Source: Nostoc indistinguendum CM1-VF10 (GTDB lineage: Bacteria > Cyanobacteriota > Cyanobacteriia > Cyanobacteriales > Nostocaceae). Taken from it: a stretch of DNA of 37,585 nucleotides. A program made the position numbers and the translations under genes. This document shows, piece after piece, positions 24,701 to 32,015 of this stretch (within the stretch, counting starts at the first letter, position 1; each line of letters starts with the position of its first letter). The notes below the pieces were generated by a model. That model was not told the origin of the DNA, did not search any database, and saw only the letters and a program-made list of their open reading frames with translations. The stretch lies in contig JAHHHS010000069.1 of NCBI GenBank assembly GCA_019359215.1, positions 1 through 37,585 on the forward strand. Direction: 5' to 3'.

Positions 24701-25144
24701 AACCACCCATTGCGACTCTGAGTAAGGATAAATTGTTTCGGTTGCACTGCCCTCAACATCTTTTGGTGGTCTACTCGTTAACTTTTTCGGTTGGGGTATA
24801 TCTGTTACAGTATCCGTCAACATCACCAAACCTAATTCACCATCTGGAATTGGTGCTGGTTTGGGCAAGATTCTCTTGGGTTTGGCAGCATTTTGGTTTA
24901 GAGATGGAGTGTAATTAGCCCCTGCCCTTTCTGCCACCACTTCAGCCCAAGGTTTAATCGCCTCCCGGATGTCTTTGCACTCACACTGGTTAAAGCAGCT
25001 GTACTTCCCAGTTTCTTGGACAATGGATAAATTATGCCCACCGCAAACTGGGCAGATGTATTTATTTTTCTCTCTGGCTGGTTCTAACTGGTCTACAAAA
25101 TTGCGAATATCGAAGGAGGCGAGTGCTTGTTGTGTGGTCAACAT
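21785..25144 (-). CDS. Plasmid replication primase-helicase
   Basis: 1119 aa. A CHC2-type zinc finger lies at residues 31-54 (CPVCGGHN, then CFNQCEC). A TOPRIM-like region follows at about 200-290 (LLQHEGEGCVEVGRSHGLAG, GLIIFLHDADDTGLKKLQ). A D5/SF3-type helicase core comes next, with Walker A LIGLSGGGKGTLGRF near 560 and a downstream FPDVGGYAEG segment. The C-terminal third has a low-complexity Pro-rich linker with repeats (about 855-1010), then two beta-rich modules (WKVGDKANYCGQSVSVYRID, LKVGDKIEFFNDSVRKWQVG). Such fused proteins are the usual replication proteins of cyanobacterial plasmids. It follows a small gene directly (stop and start overlap). No other Rep candidate is in the window. 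Confidence 0.85.
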   Translation of the reverse strand: MLTTQQALASFDIRNFVDQLEPAREKNKYICPVCGGHNLSIVQETGKYSCFNQCECKDIREAIKPWAEVVAERAGANYTPSLNQNAAKPKRILPKPAPIPDGELGLVMLTDTVTDIPQPKKLTSRPPKDVEGSATETIYPYSESQWVVRYQWPDANKEKGYSKTFRQWHRRLDGTPQMKKGDLPWGAYRIDEALACAKSVNVTPALLQHEGEGCVEVGRSHGLAGITFQGSAWDKKTITPQYQLIKDSGIGLIIFLHDADDTGLKKLQTCQDCAAEVGIAFIGINPHDICPDLPYKSSDIKEILGQMETPEFIRRLEQEIHAAVAQRSLELAESETIEKEVTDLSNSKIDIDPADPEAFYLPVCTAMNLPYSNCVTAGTFDGWAYRKIFPQTEWMVLNSSFYKWSQENNQWQHQDDNKAYKLLADAGESAYKLSYTKTFGWRITKPYETNAHKESAFKYCRSRLEPAEPLPTNTHLLGFNNCVVDLRTGEQMPLSKDFYLTNIIPHDYEANKPCPEVFLKFLNESFGSELVEVIRAFTSMFLDPTAPYGRFPHLIGLSGGGKGTLGRFWSSLFGESGSSSASQFADISTPEGRHQYLSGKRIFGFPDVGGYAEGVRAFYELVDNGAMSGRALFNPVAYSIQWYIRFWVASVSHLQIENAGDGWMRRAYPIPVKNRDVSPDPDLWLKLQEVKSDIISWALAMPRAERDRILLSPPSSDRAKNLALEASLYGDSTKSFVDLCLRPSTTETFIPQSRLHSWYVLYCREHGYAPLGMSKFISHLKTVLPHNFKERSWTPTVNGKRERIQSHFAFIEPLAGVFEMKVPEGPPDSSQSRAEFWYCFKDKCLEGGIEEFEEFFHPTQTPEPLHSRAVHPVQSPNTPISNLGQAETLTQQGCPPCPIVPPQELALQKKDEENSDCGVNQFVNLTDNPEVPKDNVSNLDSPTVTGFEPVQQVNLAENGVDSLDTPAVAGFSPRQDASPQVNTALASTPVIANSAQSTSAANIGVSLDLGQWKVGDKANYCGQSVSVYRIDTEDGSIMVRRQDGELINAPESELFRPELKVGDKIEFFNDSVRKWQVGIIKSVQLMSSYFCSATIEYRGNKCKVSEVEIFRSDWIKFVH
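22449..22557. repeat. 36-bp direct repeat inside the primase gene
   Basis: Identical 36-bp copies at 22449-22484 and 22522-22557, starting ATTGGACAGGGTGGACAG. The offset is 73 bp, not a multiple of three, so the same bases are read in two frames (one gives SRAVHPVQS, the other QQGCPPCPIV). Related shorter GGACA words continue to 22340. Confidence 0.9.
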
Positions 25145-25434
25145 TAGCGAATACCTCCGATTTGATTCAATTGTTGAAAATTAGCTAGTACAAAAATCGC
25201 TGTATTGTCTGTGTAGCAAGTGTCTTCGAGGAATTTAAGGCAGTTAGTTAGCGTGTGATTACTTATTTCTGACAGCAACTGTTTTGATGCTGTAATATAG
25301 ATACAATGCGCCCTGACCATGTTACCGATGCAATTGCGGTAACGTTCGTTGTAAACTTGTAGTCTAAGCATATTAAATTTTATTAAATCCGGGTCTTCCC
25401 GGTATGAGTGAACAAACAACGCTGAATCCGCCAA
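25144..25434 (-). CDS. 96-aa hypothetical protein upstream of the primase
   Basis: It starts at TTG at the extreme. The product (FVHSYREDPDLIKFNMLRLQ, NCIGNMVRAHCIYITASKQL, HTLTNCLKFLEDTCYTDNTA) is Cys-containing and mostly helical. An internal ATG (MLRLQVYNERYR, near 25371) is an alternative start. Its stop shares one base with the primase start, so it is coupled to replication, perhaps as a regulator. Family not recognised. Confidence 0.45.
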   Translation of the reverse strand: MADSALFVHSYREDPDLIKFNMLRLQVYNERYRNCIGNMVRAHCIYITASKQLLSEISNHTLTNCLKFLEDTCYTDNTAIFVLANFQQLNQIGGIR

Positions 25435-25455
25435 GATAGGGCGTTGTTAAGAACT

Positions 25456-25485
25456 AAAAGCTCTCGGTTATAGCCGGGGGCTTTT
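25456..25485. terminator. Bidirectional terminator-like hairpin
   Basis: AAAGCTCTCGG and CCGGGGGCTTT around TTATAG, with G-T pairs, flanked by A and T runs on both sides. It would end the leftward RHH transcript before the primase operon. Confidence 0.55.
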
Positions 25486-25504
25486 TGCTAATGTTGTCAG
25501 GATT

Positions 25505-25528
25505 ATAGCACTATGGTCAGAGTGCTAT
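25505..25528. promoter_or_regulatory. ATAGCACT operator-like inverted repeat
   Basis: ATAGCACT and AGTGCTAT around ATGGTCAG, overlapping the end of the RHH gene. The same half-sites occur at 25773-25806. Confidence 0.6.
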
Positions 25529-25695
25529 TTATTTTTAGTTGACTCAGGACTGTTTTCTTCCAGCCATTTATCAAGAAGACCTTTTAGCACTTCATCCATA
25601 GTTGTTTTTAACTGTATACAGGCTATTTTGAAGCGATCGCGCTTTTCTTCCTCTACTCGAAATCGTACAAAAACCTGCTTGTTTGAATCACTCAT
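25525..25695 (-). CDS. 56-aa ribbon-helix-helix regulator
   Basis: A short protein with a classic RHH pattern: a beta strand KQVFVRFRVEEEKRDRFKIA then helices (IQLKTTMDEVLKGLLDKWLE). It starts at ATG 25695 and is transcribed leftward, divergent from the actin operon. Matching inverted operators lie at its 3' end and 78-111 bp upstream of its start. It is therefore a good candidate for repressing itself and the actin-ATPase operon. CopG/ParG-like proteins of this size also bind plasmid centromeres. Confidence 0.8.
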   Translation of the reverse strand: MSDSNKQVFVRFRVEEEKRDRFKIACIQLKTTMDEVLKGLLDKWLEENSPESTKNK

Positions 25696-25772
25696 AGCAA
25701 AATATTTTTATAGCAAATTAGCAATACTTTACTATTTTCACAAAATAATTAGCATATCCAATTAAATGAAAT

Positions 25773-25806
25773 AATAGCACTATAATTTTTGTGCTATAGT
25801 GCTATT
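25773..25806. promoter_or_regulatory. 12-bp perfect operator upstream of actin operon
   Basis: AATAGCACTATA and its exact complement TATAGTGCTATT around ATTTTTGTGC; an extra GTGCTATAG lies between. It sits between the divergent RHH and actin-like genes and is the probable operator/centromere. Confidence 0.75.
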
Positions 25807-25951
25807 AAGGTAAAAACGCCACGGAATGACCAAACCTGCATTAGATGGGATAAGTGCCAGTGTGCCACCGCATCATTGCATAGATAGTCAAAACCAAAGC
25901 AGCAAGCCTATTTCAGAACTTTGTCAATTAAATATTTTGAGGATTTTTCCG

Positions 25952-27010
25952 ATGACAGATTTGGCAGTTCATACCGAAAATGCCAACACTGGGCAAAAAG
26001 GTACACTCACGATCGTTGCTGGTTACGACCTCGGTAATTCCAGCATTAAATTTGTATCATCAGACCGCCAGATCAGATTTCCCAGTTATTTAGAGAACTG
26101 TTACTATCGCCCAACCGAGACTCCCACTGAAGGTTACGTTGAGTACCTAGAGGGAGATGCACTAACTAAACTGGACTACAAGCAATGGTTGTCAGGTTTT
26201 GCGGCTTACGACGCTAACCCCAAAAACCACTTGCGAGTGACCGACGATGCGACTGCAAAAGTGAATCAATCGCTGAAACATTTACTAGCAGTGCTTTCCT
26301 ACTACCCTTACAAAGCTTCGATTGAGTTAGTAATCTGTGCATCTTTGCACGAAAGAGGCGATTTAGAAGACCAGCTGATTGAAGCACTTACTGGCCGCCA
26401 TGTCGTCAAGTTTGGCGGTAAGATTTGCCCCACCGAGGTCAAGATTCATGTTTTGAAAGTTTACGACGAAGGTCACGCAGCGATCGCCGCCTTTGCCCAG
26501 AACTTGAACACTACTAAACAAAATGTGATTGTTGATATCGGGAATCGGACAGTTATTGCCACTTTAATCGGTTCCAAAGGACATCTAGCTAACCGAAAGA
26601 CTTTTGATAATGGTGTGGAGGAGTTGATCCGAATGATTTCGGTTAACCCGGACTTTAAAAATCGCTTGGTGGGCGAGATTGCAATGCCGCACCTGATCCG
26701 CCAGGGACTAGAAAGCATTGAAAAGCCCTTTTGGTACGGCAACCAGTTTAGTTTTCAAGATGTCTACCAAAAAGAGTTAGCGCCTTGGGTACAGAAGTCC
26801 CTAGCGCCAGTATTCAAGTTTATTCATCCTTGGAAGATTAACGCAGATGCCTGCTTAATTACCGGGGGAGGCTCACGACTGCCATCAGTAAGTGAAGCAC
26901 TTCAGGCTAAAGGGTTTGTGGTAACAGATAACCCAGTTTGGGCAAACGCGATTGGGCTTTACCAACTAGCAAAGATGATTCATTTAAGGAGTGTGAATGA
27001 ACAGCAATGA
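25952..27010 (+). CDS. ParM/StbA-like actin ATPase
   Basis: 352 aa from ATG 25952, chosen because GAGG lies 9 bases upstream. An earlier ATG at 25826 lacks such a site. The actin-fold motifs are phosphate-1 (IVAGYDLGNSSIKFVSSD), phosphate-2 (QNVIVDIGNRTVIATLIG) and adenosine (CLITGGGSRLPSVSEAL). The size matches ParM/Alp plasmid actins, which polymerise with ATP to push plasmid copies apart. It is the first gene of a compact rightward operon, overlapping the next gene by 14 bases. It is distinct from the broken actin at 10836-12276 in sequence and neighbours. Confidence 0.88.
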   Translation: MTDLAVHTENANTGQKGTLTIVAGYDLGNSSIKFVSSDRQIRFPSYLENCYYRPTETPTEGYVEYLEGDALTKLDYKQWLSGFAAYDANPKNHLRVTDDATAKVNQSLKHLLAVLSYYPYKASIELVICASLHERGDLEDQLIEALTGRHVVKFGGKICPTEVKIHVLKVYDEGHAAIAAFAQNLNTTKQNVIVDIGNRTVIATLIGSKGHLANRKTFDNGVEELIRMISVNPDFKNRLVGEIAMPHLIRQGLESIEKPFWYGNQFSFQDVYQKELAPWVQKSLAPVFKFIHPWKINADACLITGGGSRLPSVSEALQAKGFVVTDNPVWANAIGLYQLAKMIHLRSVNEQQ

Positions 27011-27224
27011 AAGCATTCGGGTAGTGATTCGTAAGCCCTACCATCCATTACTGAAAAAGCTTGCACAACAAATGAACTTAGACGATTACGGGGAGGTGAT
27101 TAACTTCCTACTTTTAGAATTCCAGCGAAATGGGTACAACTTCCAAATTGAACAGCCGACTGATTCCCAAATTCAAAAACTTGACGAAAAAGATTTAGTT
27201 AACAATCTCGCTGCAATGTTCTAG
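26997..27224 (+). CDS. 75-aa small partner of the actin
   Basis: Starts SIRVVIRKPYHPLLKKLAQQ, then MNLDDYGEVINFLLLEFQRN and a charged tail (SQIQKLDEKDLVNNLAAMF). The beta-strand then helix-helix order fits a ribbon-helix-helix DNA-binding protein. The acidic tail could contact the actin filament. It overlaps the actin stop by 14 bases. Likely the ParR-equivalent; inferred from position and pattern. Confidence 0.6.
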   Translation: MNSNESIRVVIRKPYHPLLKKLAQQMNLDDYGEVINFLLLEFQRNGYNFQIEQPTDSQIQKLDEKDLVNNLAAMF

Positions 27225-27226
27225 TC

Positions 27227-27442
27227 ATGAAAATCAACAAAACACTTGGACTCTCTGTTGCTGCCCAAGGCTTTCTAGCCCTCGGCTATTTCGGAGTGCA
27301 GCAGCTTGGCAGAAACAATATGTTTACCATCGCCGCAGTTGTGGGGGGTGCAGGAGCCATCAACTATGTACTGCAAAAGCCGAGTCAACCAGAAGCACCA
27401 ACCGCACCGATAAAAGCTCAAAGGAAAGGGAAAAAGTCATGA
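27227..27442 (+). CDS. 71-aa membrane protein
   Basis: One hydrophobic hairpin: GLSVAAQGFLALGYFGV, then FTIAAVVGGAGAINYVL, followed by a Pro-rich and Lys-rich tail (APTAPIKAQRKGKKS). It starts 2 bases after the previous stop and overlaps the next gene by ATGA. It could anchor the system in the membrane with the basic tail in the cytoplasm. Confidence 0.65.
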   Translation: MKINKTLGLSVAAQGFLALGYFGVQQLGRNNMFTIAAVVGGAGAINYVLQKPSQPEAPTAPIKAQRKGKKS

Positions 27443-27675
27443 GCGACCAAGACACCCAAAAGACACAACCAAGCCTAACAACAACCGAAATAATGACCAT
27501 CATCCTCGGTTGCGAACAGACTCTTAGATTTGTGCAAGCATCTCCTAATTACAAGCAAATTGAAGCGTCGGAAAAGTTCAGTATATCGAATGACCTGCGT
27601 CTGGGTGATGCTGTTCAAGCTTTGATGGAGATTCACGAAGCGATTCTAAATATCGAGTTTTATTCCCAAGTTTGA
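27439..27675 (+). CDS. 78-aa hypothetical, operon member
   Basis: Helical small protein (TTTEIMTIILGCEQTLRFVQ, LRLGDAVQALMEIHEAILNI), ATGA overlap with the gene before. No family recognised. Likely real from its tight spacing. Confidence 0.6.
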   Translation: MSDQDTQKTQPSLTTTEIMTIILGCEQTLRFVQASPNYKQIEASEKFSISNDLRLGDAVQALMEIHEAILNIEFYSQV

Positions 27676-27682
27676 GGAACTT

Positions 27683-27877
27683 ATGTTAGAAACAACAACC
27701 TTAGAGCGTAATCATTTGTACCAGTTCCGTGGTCAACAACTGCGCTATAGCCATCGGTCTAATTGTCGAGTCAATGCCCCTTTCATATTCAATGACTCCA
27801 AGGGCAGACGAAAAGAATTAAACCAAAACCAAGTGCAGAGGGAGGTTTTTAAATTAAATGAGTTTTGTGAGAACTGA
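27683..27877 (+). CDS. 64-aa hypothetical, operon member
   Basis: A basic small protein (NHLYQFRGQQLRYSHRSNCR, INDSKGRRKELNQ-like central part, VQREVFKLNEFCEN). The start has AGGAAC 6 bases ahead. Beta-rich N-terminal half suggests a small barrel or SH3-like fold, but this is a guess. Codirectional with the actin gene. Confidence 0.55.
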   Translation: MLETTTLERNHLYQFRGQQLRYSHRSNCRVNAPFIFNDSKGRRKELNQNQVQREVFKLNEFCEN

Positions 27878-27989
27878 TGATGAAGCGATCGCACCTGCCG
27901 GCAAGCTTGGCGATCGCCTAATCAGGATGTATCTCTCGCCGCAAAACGAAAAGTACACAAGGATTCTAACAAATGGCACTAGATTATAG
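27858..27989 (+). CDS. 43-aa overlapping small frame
   Basis: ATG 27858 (MSFVRTDDEAIAPAGKLGDR, LIRMYLSPQNEKYTRIL) overlaps the end of the preceding gene by 20 bases and the start of the next by 17. Two HIP1-related GCGATCGC words fall in it. It fills an otherwise empty gap in the operon; it may be a real micro-gene. Confidence 0.35.
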   Translation: MSFVRTDDEAIAPAGKLGDRLIRMYLSPQNEKYTRILTNGTRL

Positions 27990-28416
27990 AAATCCCAATG
28001 ATTGGGGCAAATCACCTCTGACTGACCGCGCTTTGAGATTAGAGCAATTCAAAGCGGAAAATCCTGAACAATGGGCAGCAATGATTTCGGCAGATATTGA
28101 GGCACTCTCCACACCAATATTCGAGAGTGAAGATTACCCACCCTTCACCGGAACCGAATTCTTAGCAACTCATTCAACCATCGATGACCATCCATACTCT
28201 GCTGCATTTGGTCAATTCTTGGGTAATGGTATTGACGCGGACATTGCAAATATTCTGGCATTTGGGTCTAATAGATTTGATTTAATTTCTGATGATTTTG
28301 ACGACCCCATAAGGCAATTAGCAACGAGAATTTATAGCCGATTTGAAGACATGGGTTACTGGGATGAAGTGCCCCAAGAGCCGATAAATATCGACTACGA
28401 CAACATACCTTATTAG
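27973..28416 (+). CDS. 147-aa acidic protein, operon member
   Basis: An acidic protein with many Asp/Glu in its second half (IDADIANILAFGSNRFDLIS, DDFDDPIRQLATRIYSRFED) and a Tyr/Asp-rich end (INIDYDNIPY). No membrane segment, no recognised family. It lies between small genes and a coiled-coil protein in one transcription unit. Confidence 0.6.
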   Translation: MALDYRNPNDWGKSPLTDRALRLEQFKAENPEQWAAMISADIEALSTPIFESEDYPPFTGTEFLATHSTIDDHPYSAAFGQFLGNGIDADIANILAFGSNRFDLISDDFDDPIRQLATRIYSRFEDMGYWDEVPQEPINIDYDNIPY

Positions 28417-28428
28417 GAGAATAACGCA

Positions 28429-29145
28429 ATGGACTTTGCAATACGTAATCCGGTAGTTGGTCATGCAAGCCACATTGACGAGAAAGCGCTTTCCTGGGGA
28501 GGGTTTGAGTCTGATATTCTGGGCTATCTCTCTGATATAAACAAGCTAGAACAGTTCGCAGATTACGCCAATAATGCCCAAGAATTATCAGATAGGTTAG
28601 AGCCATTTTTAGACAACGCCAAGGTCGTCTTCGAGGCGATGGAGAAGTTAACAAAAGGTCAGGTAACTTGGACAGAACTTCGTAAACAATACGGCTCTCA
28701 TGTCGCAACTGCTATCGCCAAAATTCGCAAACTCAACTCCGAGTTTGATTCGGAGATGGGCAAGATAGATGCCCAAGATAGAGCCGACTTGCTGCGAATT
28801 GACCAAAAGCGTAAACACGCATTAACCGAAGTTGCCGCCCAATTACACCATGATTTACAAGCAGAATTGTGGAGACATGAAAATAAAATCAGCAGCATAG
28901 AAAATAAGCAAACTGTGCAGGCTGAAAGGCAAGCAATTACTACGGGATTAAGAGAGAAACGACAACAACTTTTAGCCCGTGCTAGGTATGGTTCCAGAGC
29001 TTTAGAACCGAACCAAACACCCCAGGAAGTGATACCGTTTCAATCCCAAAATCATGCACCATCGTCAAGTGTTTCTGCAACAGGAACAGTTCGCGGCTGG
29101 GGTGCAATGTTGGGTAACTTGTGGCAGAAGTTAGGCGACCGATAA
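28429..29145 (+). CDS. 238-aa coiled-coil protein, operon member
   Basis: Mostly helical. A charged coiled coil covers about residues 90-185 (IRKLNSEFDSEMGKIDAQDR, LTEVAAQLHHDLQAELWRHE, ENKQTVQAERQAITTGLREK), followed by a Ser/Pro/Gly-rich tail ending in GWGAMLGNLWQKLGDR. No signal peptide. It could be a spacer or adaptor between the actin filament and the membrane ATPase; function unknown. Confidence 0.65.
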   Translation: MDFAIRNPVVGHASHIDEKALSWGGFESDILGYLSDINKLEQFADYANNAQELSDRLEPFLDNAKVVFEAMEKLTKGQVTWTELRKQYGSHVATAIAKIRKLNSEFDSEMGKIDAQDRADLLRIDQKRKHALTEVAAQLHHDLQAELWRHENKISSIENKQTVQAERQAITTGLREKRQQLLARARYGSRALEPNQTPQEVIPFQSQNHAPSSSVSATGTVRGWGAMLGNLWQKLGDR

Positions 29146-29170
29146 CTATTAGTTGAAAGGACACAGGCTG

Positions 29171-29716
29171 ATGCTAGTAAGGAAACGAAATGAAGATCCT
29201 CATAGCGTCAGCCCTTTTTCATTTGAAGGGCTGGCACAGACTCCACAACAACAGAAAATTGAGCAACCATCACAACCGCAACCATTATCAGAAAATAACC
29301 GGGGTAGGACATTTAGACGTGCTGGTAATGCTTGTGAGATTGTCGCTGGCAGTTGTTTAAATAGTGCAGTGATTTTCACCTTTCACCTGTTGCAAGTTCA
29401 CCCAGTTGGAATGTTCCTTGCTGTGGGTACTGCACACTTGTACTTTACTGCTACTGCAACAGGTGAAGGCTTTAACAATTTTGTCACTAATTTAATGACT
29501 GGTTGCAGTGCATCACTGGCGTTATTGTGTGCGCTTTCCGAACCGATTAGTGAATGGAATGAATCGAGAATTTCTACTAGCACAGTTAAGACTTCTATTG
29601 AGTCGGTTTATAAGCCAAAAACTGCTGAATCTTCAAGTTGGATGGATGGTGCAGGAGTGGGCATATTTCTAGCGATATTAATGATTTTTCTATTTGGTGG
29701 TAGGAGAGGTAAATGA
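29171..29716 (+). CDS. Membrane protein, operon member
   Basis: 181 aa from ATG 29171, with AAAGGA about 10 bases upstream. An earlier in-frame TTG at 29153 lies before that site. A cytoplasmic Gln/Pro-rich N-terminus is followed by several hydrophobic segments (AVIFTFHLLQVHPVGMFLAV, LMTGCSASLALLCAL, and a C-terminal AGVGIFLAILMIFLFGG). It overlaps the ATPase gene by ATGA. Probable inner-membrane partner of the ATPase. Confidence 0.68.
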   Translation: MLVRKRNEDPHSVSPFSFEGLAQTPQQQKIEQPSQPQPLSENNRGRTFRRAGNACEIVAGSCLNSAVIFTFHLLQVHPVGMFLAVGTAHLYFTATATGEGFNNFVTNLMTGCSASLALLCALSEPISEWNESRISTSTVKTSIESVYKPKTAESSSWMDGAGVGIFLAILMIFLFGGRRGK

Positions 29717-31506
29717 ATTATTTAACTGAGAAACATAAAGAGTTATCCGAGTCGCAACAATCGGGCTTGATGCTGTGGTTTGGACAGTTGCCGATGGATA
29801 AGAAAGCTGTGGCGATTGGGCTGAGTCTGACTGTGGGCATTGGATCGGCGGCGATGGCGTGGCAAGGAACGAGCAGTGATCGGATCTACTTCTGCATTAA
29901 AACCCCTTTGAAAACATTGGTGTGCCGGGATAAAGATAACCGACCGTTTCGTATGACCCCCTTTTATTGGGAGCAATGGCAGTTAGAAGGAATGCCGCGC
30001 CAAGTAGTGCGTGACCCAGCTATGGGCGTTAATGGCTTAGTGAAAGCGACTAACCCATACAAGCCGTTTTGGGGTTTTGGGGGATTCCTGGGGTTTGCCC
30101 TAGCTGGCTGGATGCTGCGCCATTGTCAAAATGAGGAGAAGCAGAGAGCAGTTTTTGAAGACATCGCACAAAAACGGGATGCTGCAAAAGCAGAGATGGC
30201 GGCACGTTCCGAGTTGTTAGAGAGTTACCGAGACGTTGCGATCGCAGAAGTCCAATTGCAAGCCGATTTAGATTTGATAGCCAATGATCGCACAGTAGAT
30301 ATCCAAAAAGCCGAGATTTACGCCCACACGGAAATTGAAGTTACGCAGATGGAAGCATCCGAGGCTATCTTTGAGGCGCAAACGGCGGGGATGACGGAGC
30401 AACAGAAGGCAGATTACATTAAGCAGTTACGTGAAATGAAAACGCCTTATCTACAAGGTAGCCAGACTTTACAGGGGACGATTGACCCCAACGACAAGGT
30501 TACTGGTTCTGAGTCAGGAACAATCGCAGCTTCACCCGATGCATGGGTGCAAAATTTGGTCAAACAAACTGCGCTGATTTGGGGCAACCAAGGGGGCGGT
30601 AAGTCTTGGCTTGCCCGTTATGTAATCCAACTCAAAAAACAAGCCGGCTACCGTGTGATTGTCCTTGACCCCGACTCGAACCGTAGTGAATGGCGAGGAG
30701 TTGAAAGTTATCACTCCTGGTACGAGATAGAGCAGCAGATCCGCGACTACGTTGAGGAATTAGAGGCACGGTTAAAAACTTTTAATAATTCATCTCTGAG
30801 TGAGTCGCAATGGCGGCAGAAACTTTGGGCAGAAGGTAAAGCTTTGTCTTTAATCTGTGAGGAGGCCACCACATACGGCGACTTCATTAAAGATGCTGAA
30901 CTGTTAGAGAAATTCGGCAAGCTGGCATTAACTAAAAGCCGTAAACAAGAGATGCCAATAACAGTGGTAGCTCACAACAATACCCAGACTTGTTTATTTG
31001 GTATCAAGGGCTTGCATAATCTGGTTTATAAAATGCTCCAAGTGGAATGTTTGGCACAAGTAGATCCAGTTACACTACAGCCCAATTCAACTGGTTTTGC
31101 CAAGGTGAAACTCGATAGTTCTAACGAATGGCTTGATGTTATTCTGCCCAAAATGACAGCGAAAATATCTGACTTTAACGACGCTCTCCCAGCAGAATCT
31201 AACCCCAATCCCCCTATCGATAAAGCCACTTTAGAGCGGATTTATGAACTGGAATTCAATCTTGGTAACAAAGCAGGTGACACCCAATCTGAACCGAAAA
31301 AACTATCACCCCAGGCGCAAAAGCTGTATGAATATCTCACCAGAACTGAACGAATAGAAGCTGATGTAAGAGAGTTCAAGGGCAATTTTAAAGTGAACGG
31401 TGAGAGATTCACTGTAGAGCAAATCAAGGGCTGGATGTATGAAATCGTGGGGGCAGGATTGGCGGACTGGATAGCCGAGGGTGTTATCAAGCTCAATCAA
31501 ATTTGA
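29713..31506 (+). CDS. Membrane-anchored P-loop ATPase with winged-helix-like end
   Basis: 597 aa. Two membrane segments lie near the N-terminus (AVAIGLSLTVGIGSAAMAW at about 34-52, GFGGFLGFALAGWMLRH at about 120-138). A long helical region follows (about 145-245, AEMAARSELLESYRDVAIAE and on). The ATPase core has Walker A ALIWGNQGGGKSWLARYV near 295, VIVLDPDSNRSEWRG, and a Walker B-like LSLICEEATTYGDFI near 385. The C-terminal 70 residues (AQKLYEYLTRTERIEADVRE, FTVEQIKGWMYEIVGAGLAD) look like a winged helix. The layout recalls FtsK/HerA or VirD4-type DNA pumps. No VirB4, pilin or other T4SS gene is nearby. It could be the coupling protein for the MobV relaxase or a plasmid-segregation motor; family identity is not certain. 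Confidence 0.75.
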   Translation: MNYLTEKHKELSESQQSGLMLWFGQLPMDKKAVAIGLSLTVGIGSAAMAWQGTSSDRIYFCIKTPLKTLVCRDKDNRPFRMTPFYWEQWQLEGMPRQVVRDPAMGVNGLVKATNPYKPFWGFGGFLGFALAGWMLRHCQNEEKQRAVFEDIAQKRDAAKAEMAARSELLESYRDVAIAEVQLQADLDLIANDRTVDIQKAEIYAHTEIEVTQMEASEAIFEAQTAGMTEQQKADYIKQLREMKTPYLQGSQTLQGTIDPNDKVTGSESGTIAASPDAWVQNLVKQTALIWGNQGGGKSWLARYVIQLKKQAGYRVIVLDPDSNRSEWRGVESYHSWYEIEQQIRDYVEELEARLKTFNNSSLSESQWRQKLWAEGKALSLICEEATTYGDFIKDAELLEKFGKLALTKSRKQEMPITVVAHNNTQTCLFGIKGLHNLVYKMLQVECLAQVDPVTLQPNSTGFAKVKLDSSNEWLDVILPKMTAKISDFNDALPAESNPNPPIDKATLERIYELEFNLGNKAGDTQSEPKKLSPQAQKLYEYLTRTERIEADVREFKGNFKVNGERFTVEQIKGWMYEIVGAGLADWIAEGVIKLNQI

Positions 31507-31511
31507 CTGCG

Positions 31512-31680
31512 ATTGGTGTCTGGTGTCTCGCCCCAAAAACGCCCTTTTTTCGCGGACACTGGACACCAGACACCACAGACACAAAAGCTCAAAACCCTTG
31601 TATAGCATAGACACCGCCAGACACTACCCCAGACACCGCCCAGACACCAAGTGTCTTCAACGTGTCCGCTAGACACCAAT
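31512..31680. repeat. AGACACC repeat array after the operon
   Basis: A 14-bp perfect inverted repeat TGGTGTCTGGTGTC (31514-31527) pairs with 31562-31575. Then AGACAC(C/T) recurs at least five times from 31609 to 31678, mostly 11-12 bp apart, with inverted copies GTGTC between. Non-coding. Probably a protein-binding iteron field; a terminator role for the first hairpin is possible (CCCTTTTTT in the loop). Confidence 0.7.
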
Positions 31681-31730
31681 AATAAATAACCTCATAAACA
31701 GCCATTTATTATTAGAGGATTATCAACATC

Positions 31731-32009
31731 ATGCTGAAAATAGTAATTGTTGAACCAGAAACATTCACGCTCTTGGGCATCAAAGGCGCTATTGAACAAT
31801 CTCCAGATATAGAAGTAACTGGTGATGCTACTTGTGGAAAGATAGGTTTTCAGTTAATTGAACAGACCAACCCTGATGTTGTGTTAGTTGATTTACTCTT
31901 ACCCGACATGAGTGGTTTAGAACTGACTCGCTCAATCAAAAGGAAAACTAATAGTAAAGTGGTGATTTTTACTAATCAGACTCATTCAGATTTTATTAAC
32001 TCGGCTTTC
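31731..32009 (+). pseudogene. NarL-type response regulator, receiver half
   Basis: A CheY-like receiver with acidic pocket (KIVIVEPETFTLL, where one Asp is Glu) and phospho-acceptor VVLVDLLLPDMSG. The frame is interrupted after NSAF by a 166-bp element and then ends in SQFAISVSTT. Joined with the downstream piece it gives a 222-aa NarL/FixJ regulator, normal length. Confidence 0.82.
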
Positions 32010-32015
32010 CGTCAT

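Noticed and set aside
25826..25951. N-terminal extension of the actin-like protein from ATG 25826
   Set aside because: No ribosome-binding site there, and actin motifs begin only after the ATG at 25952, which has GAGG at proper distance.
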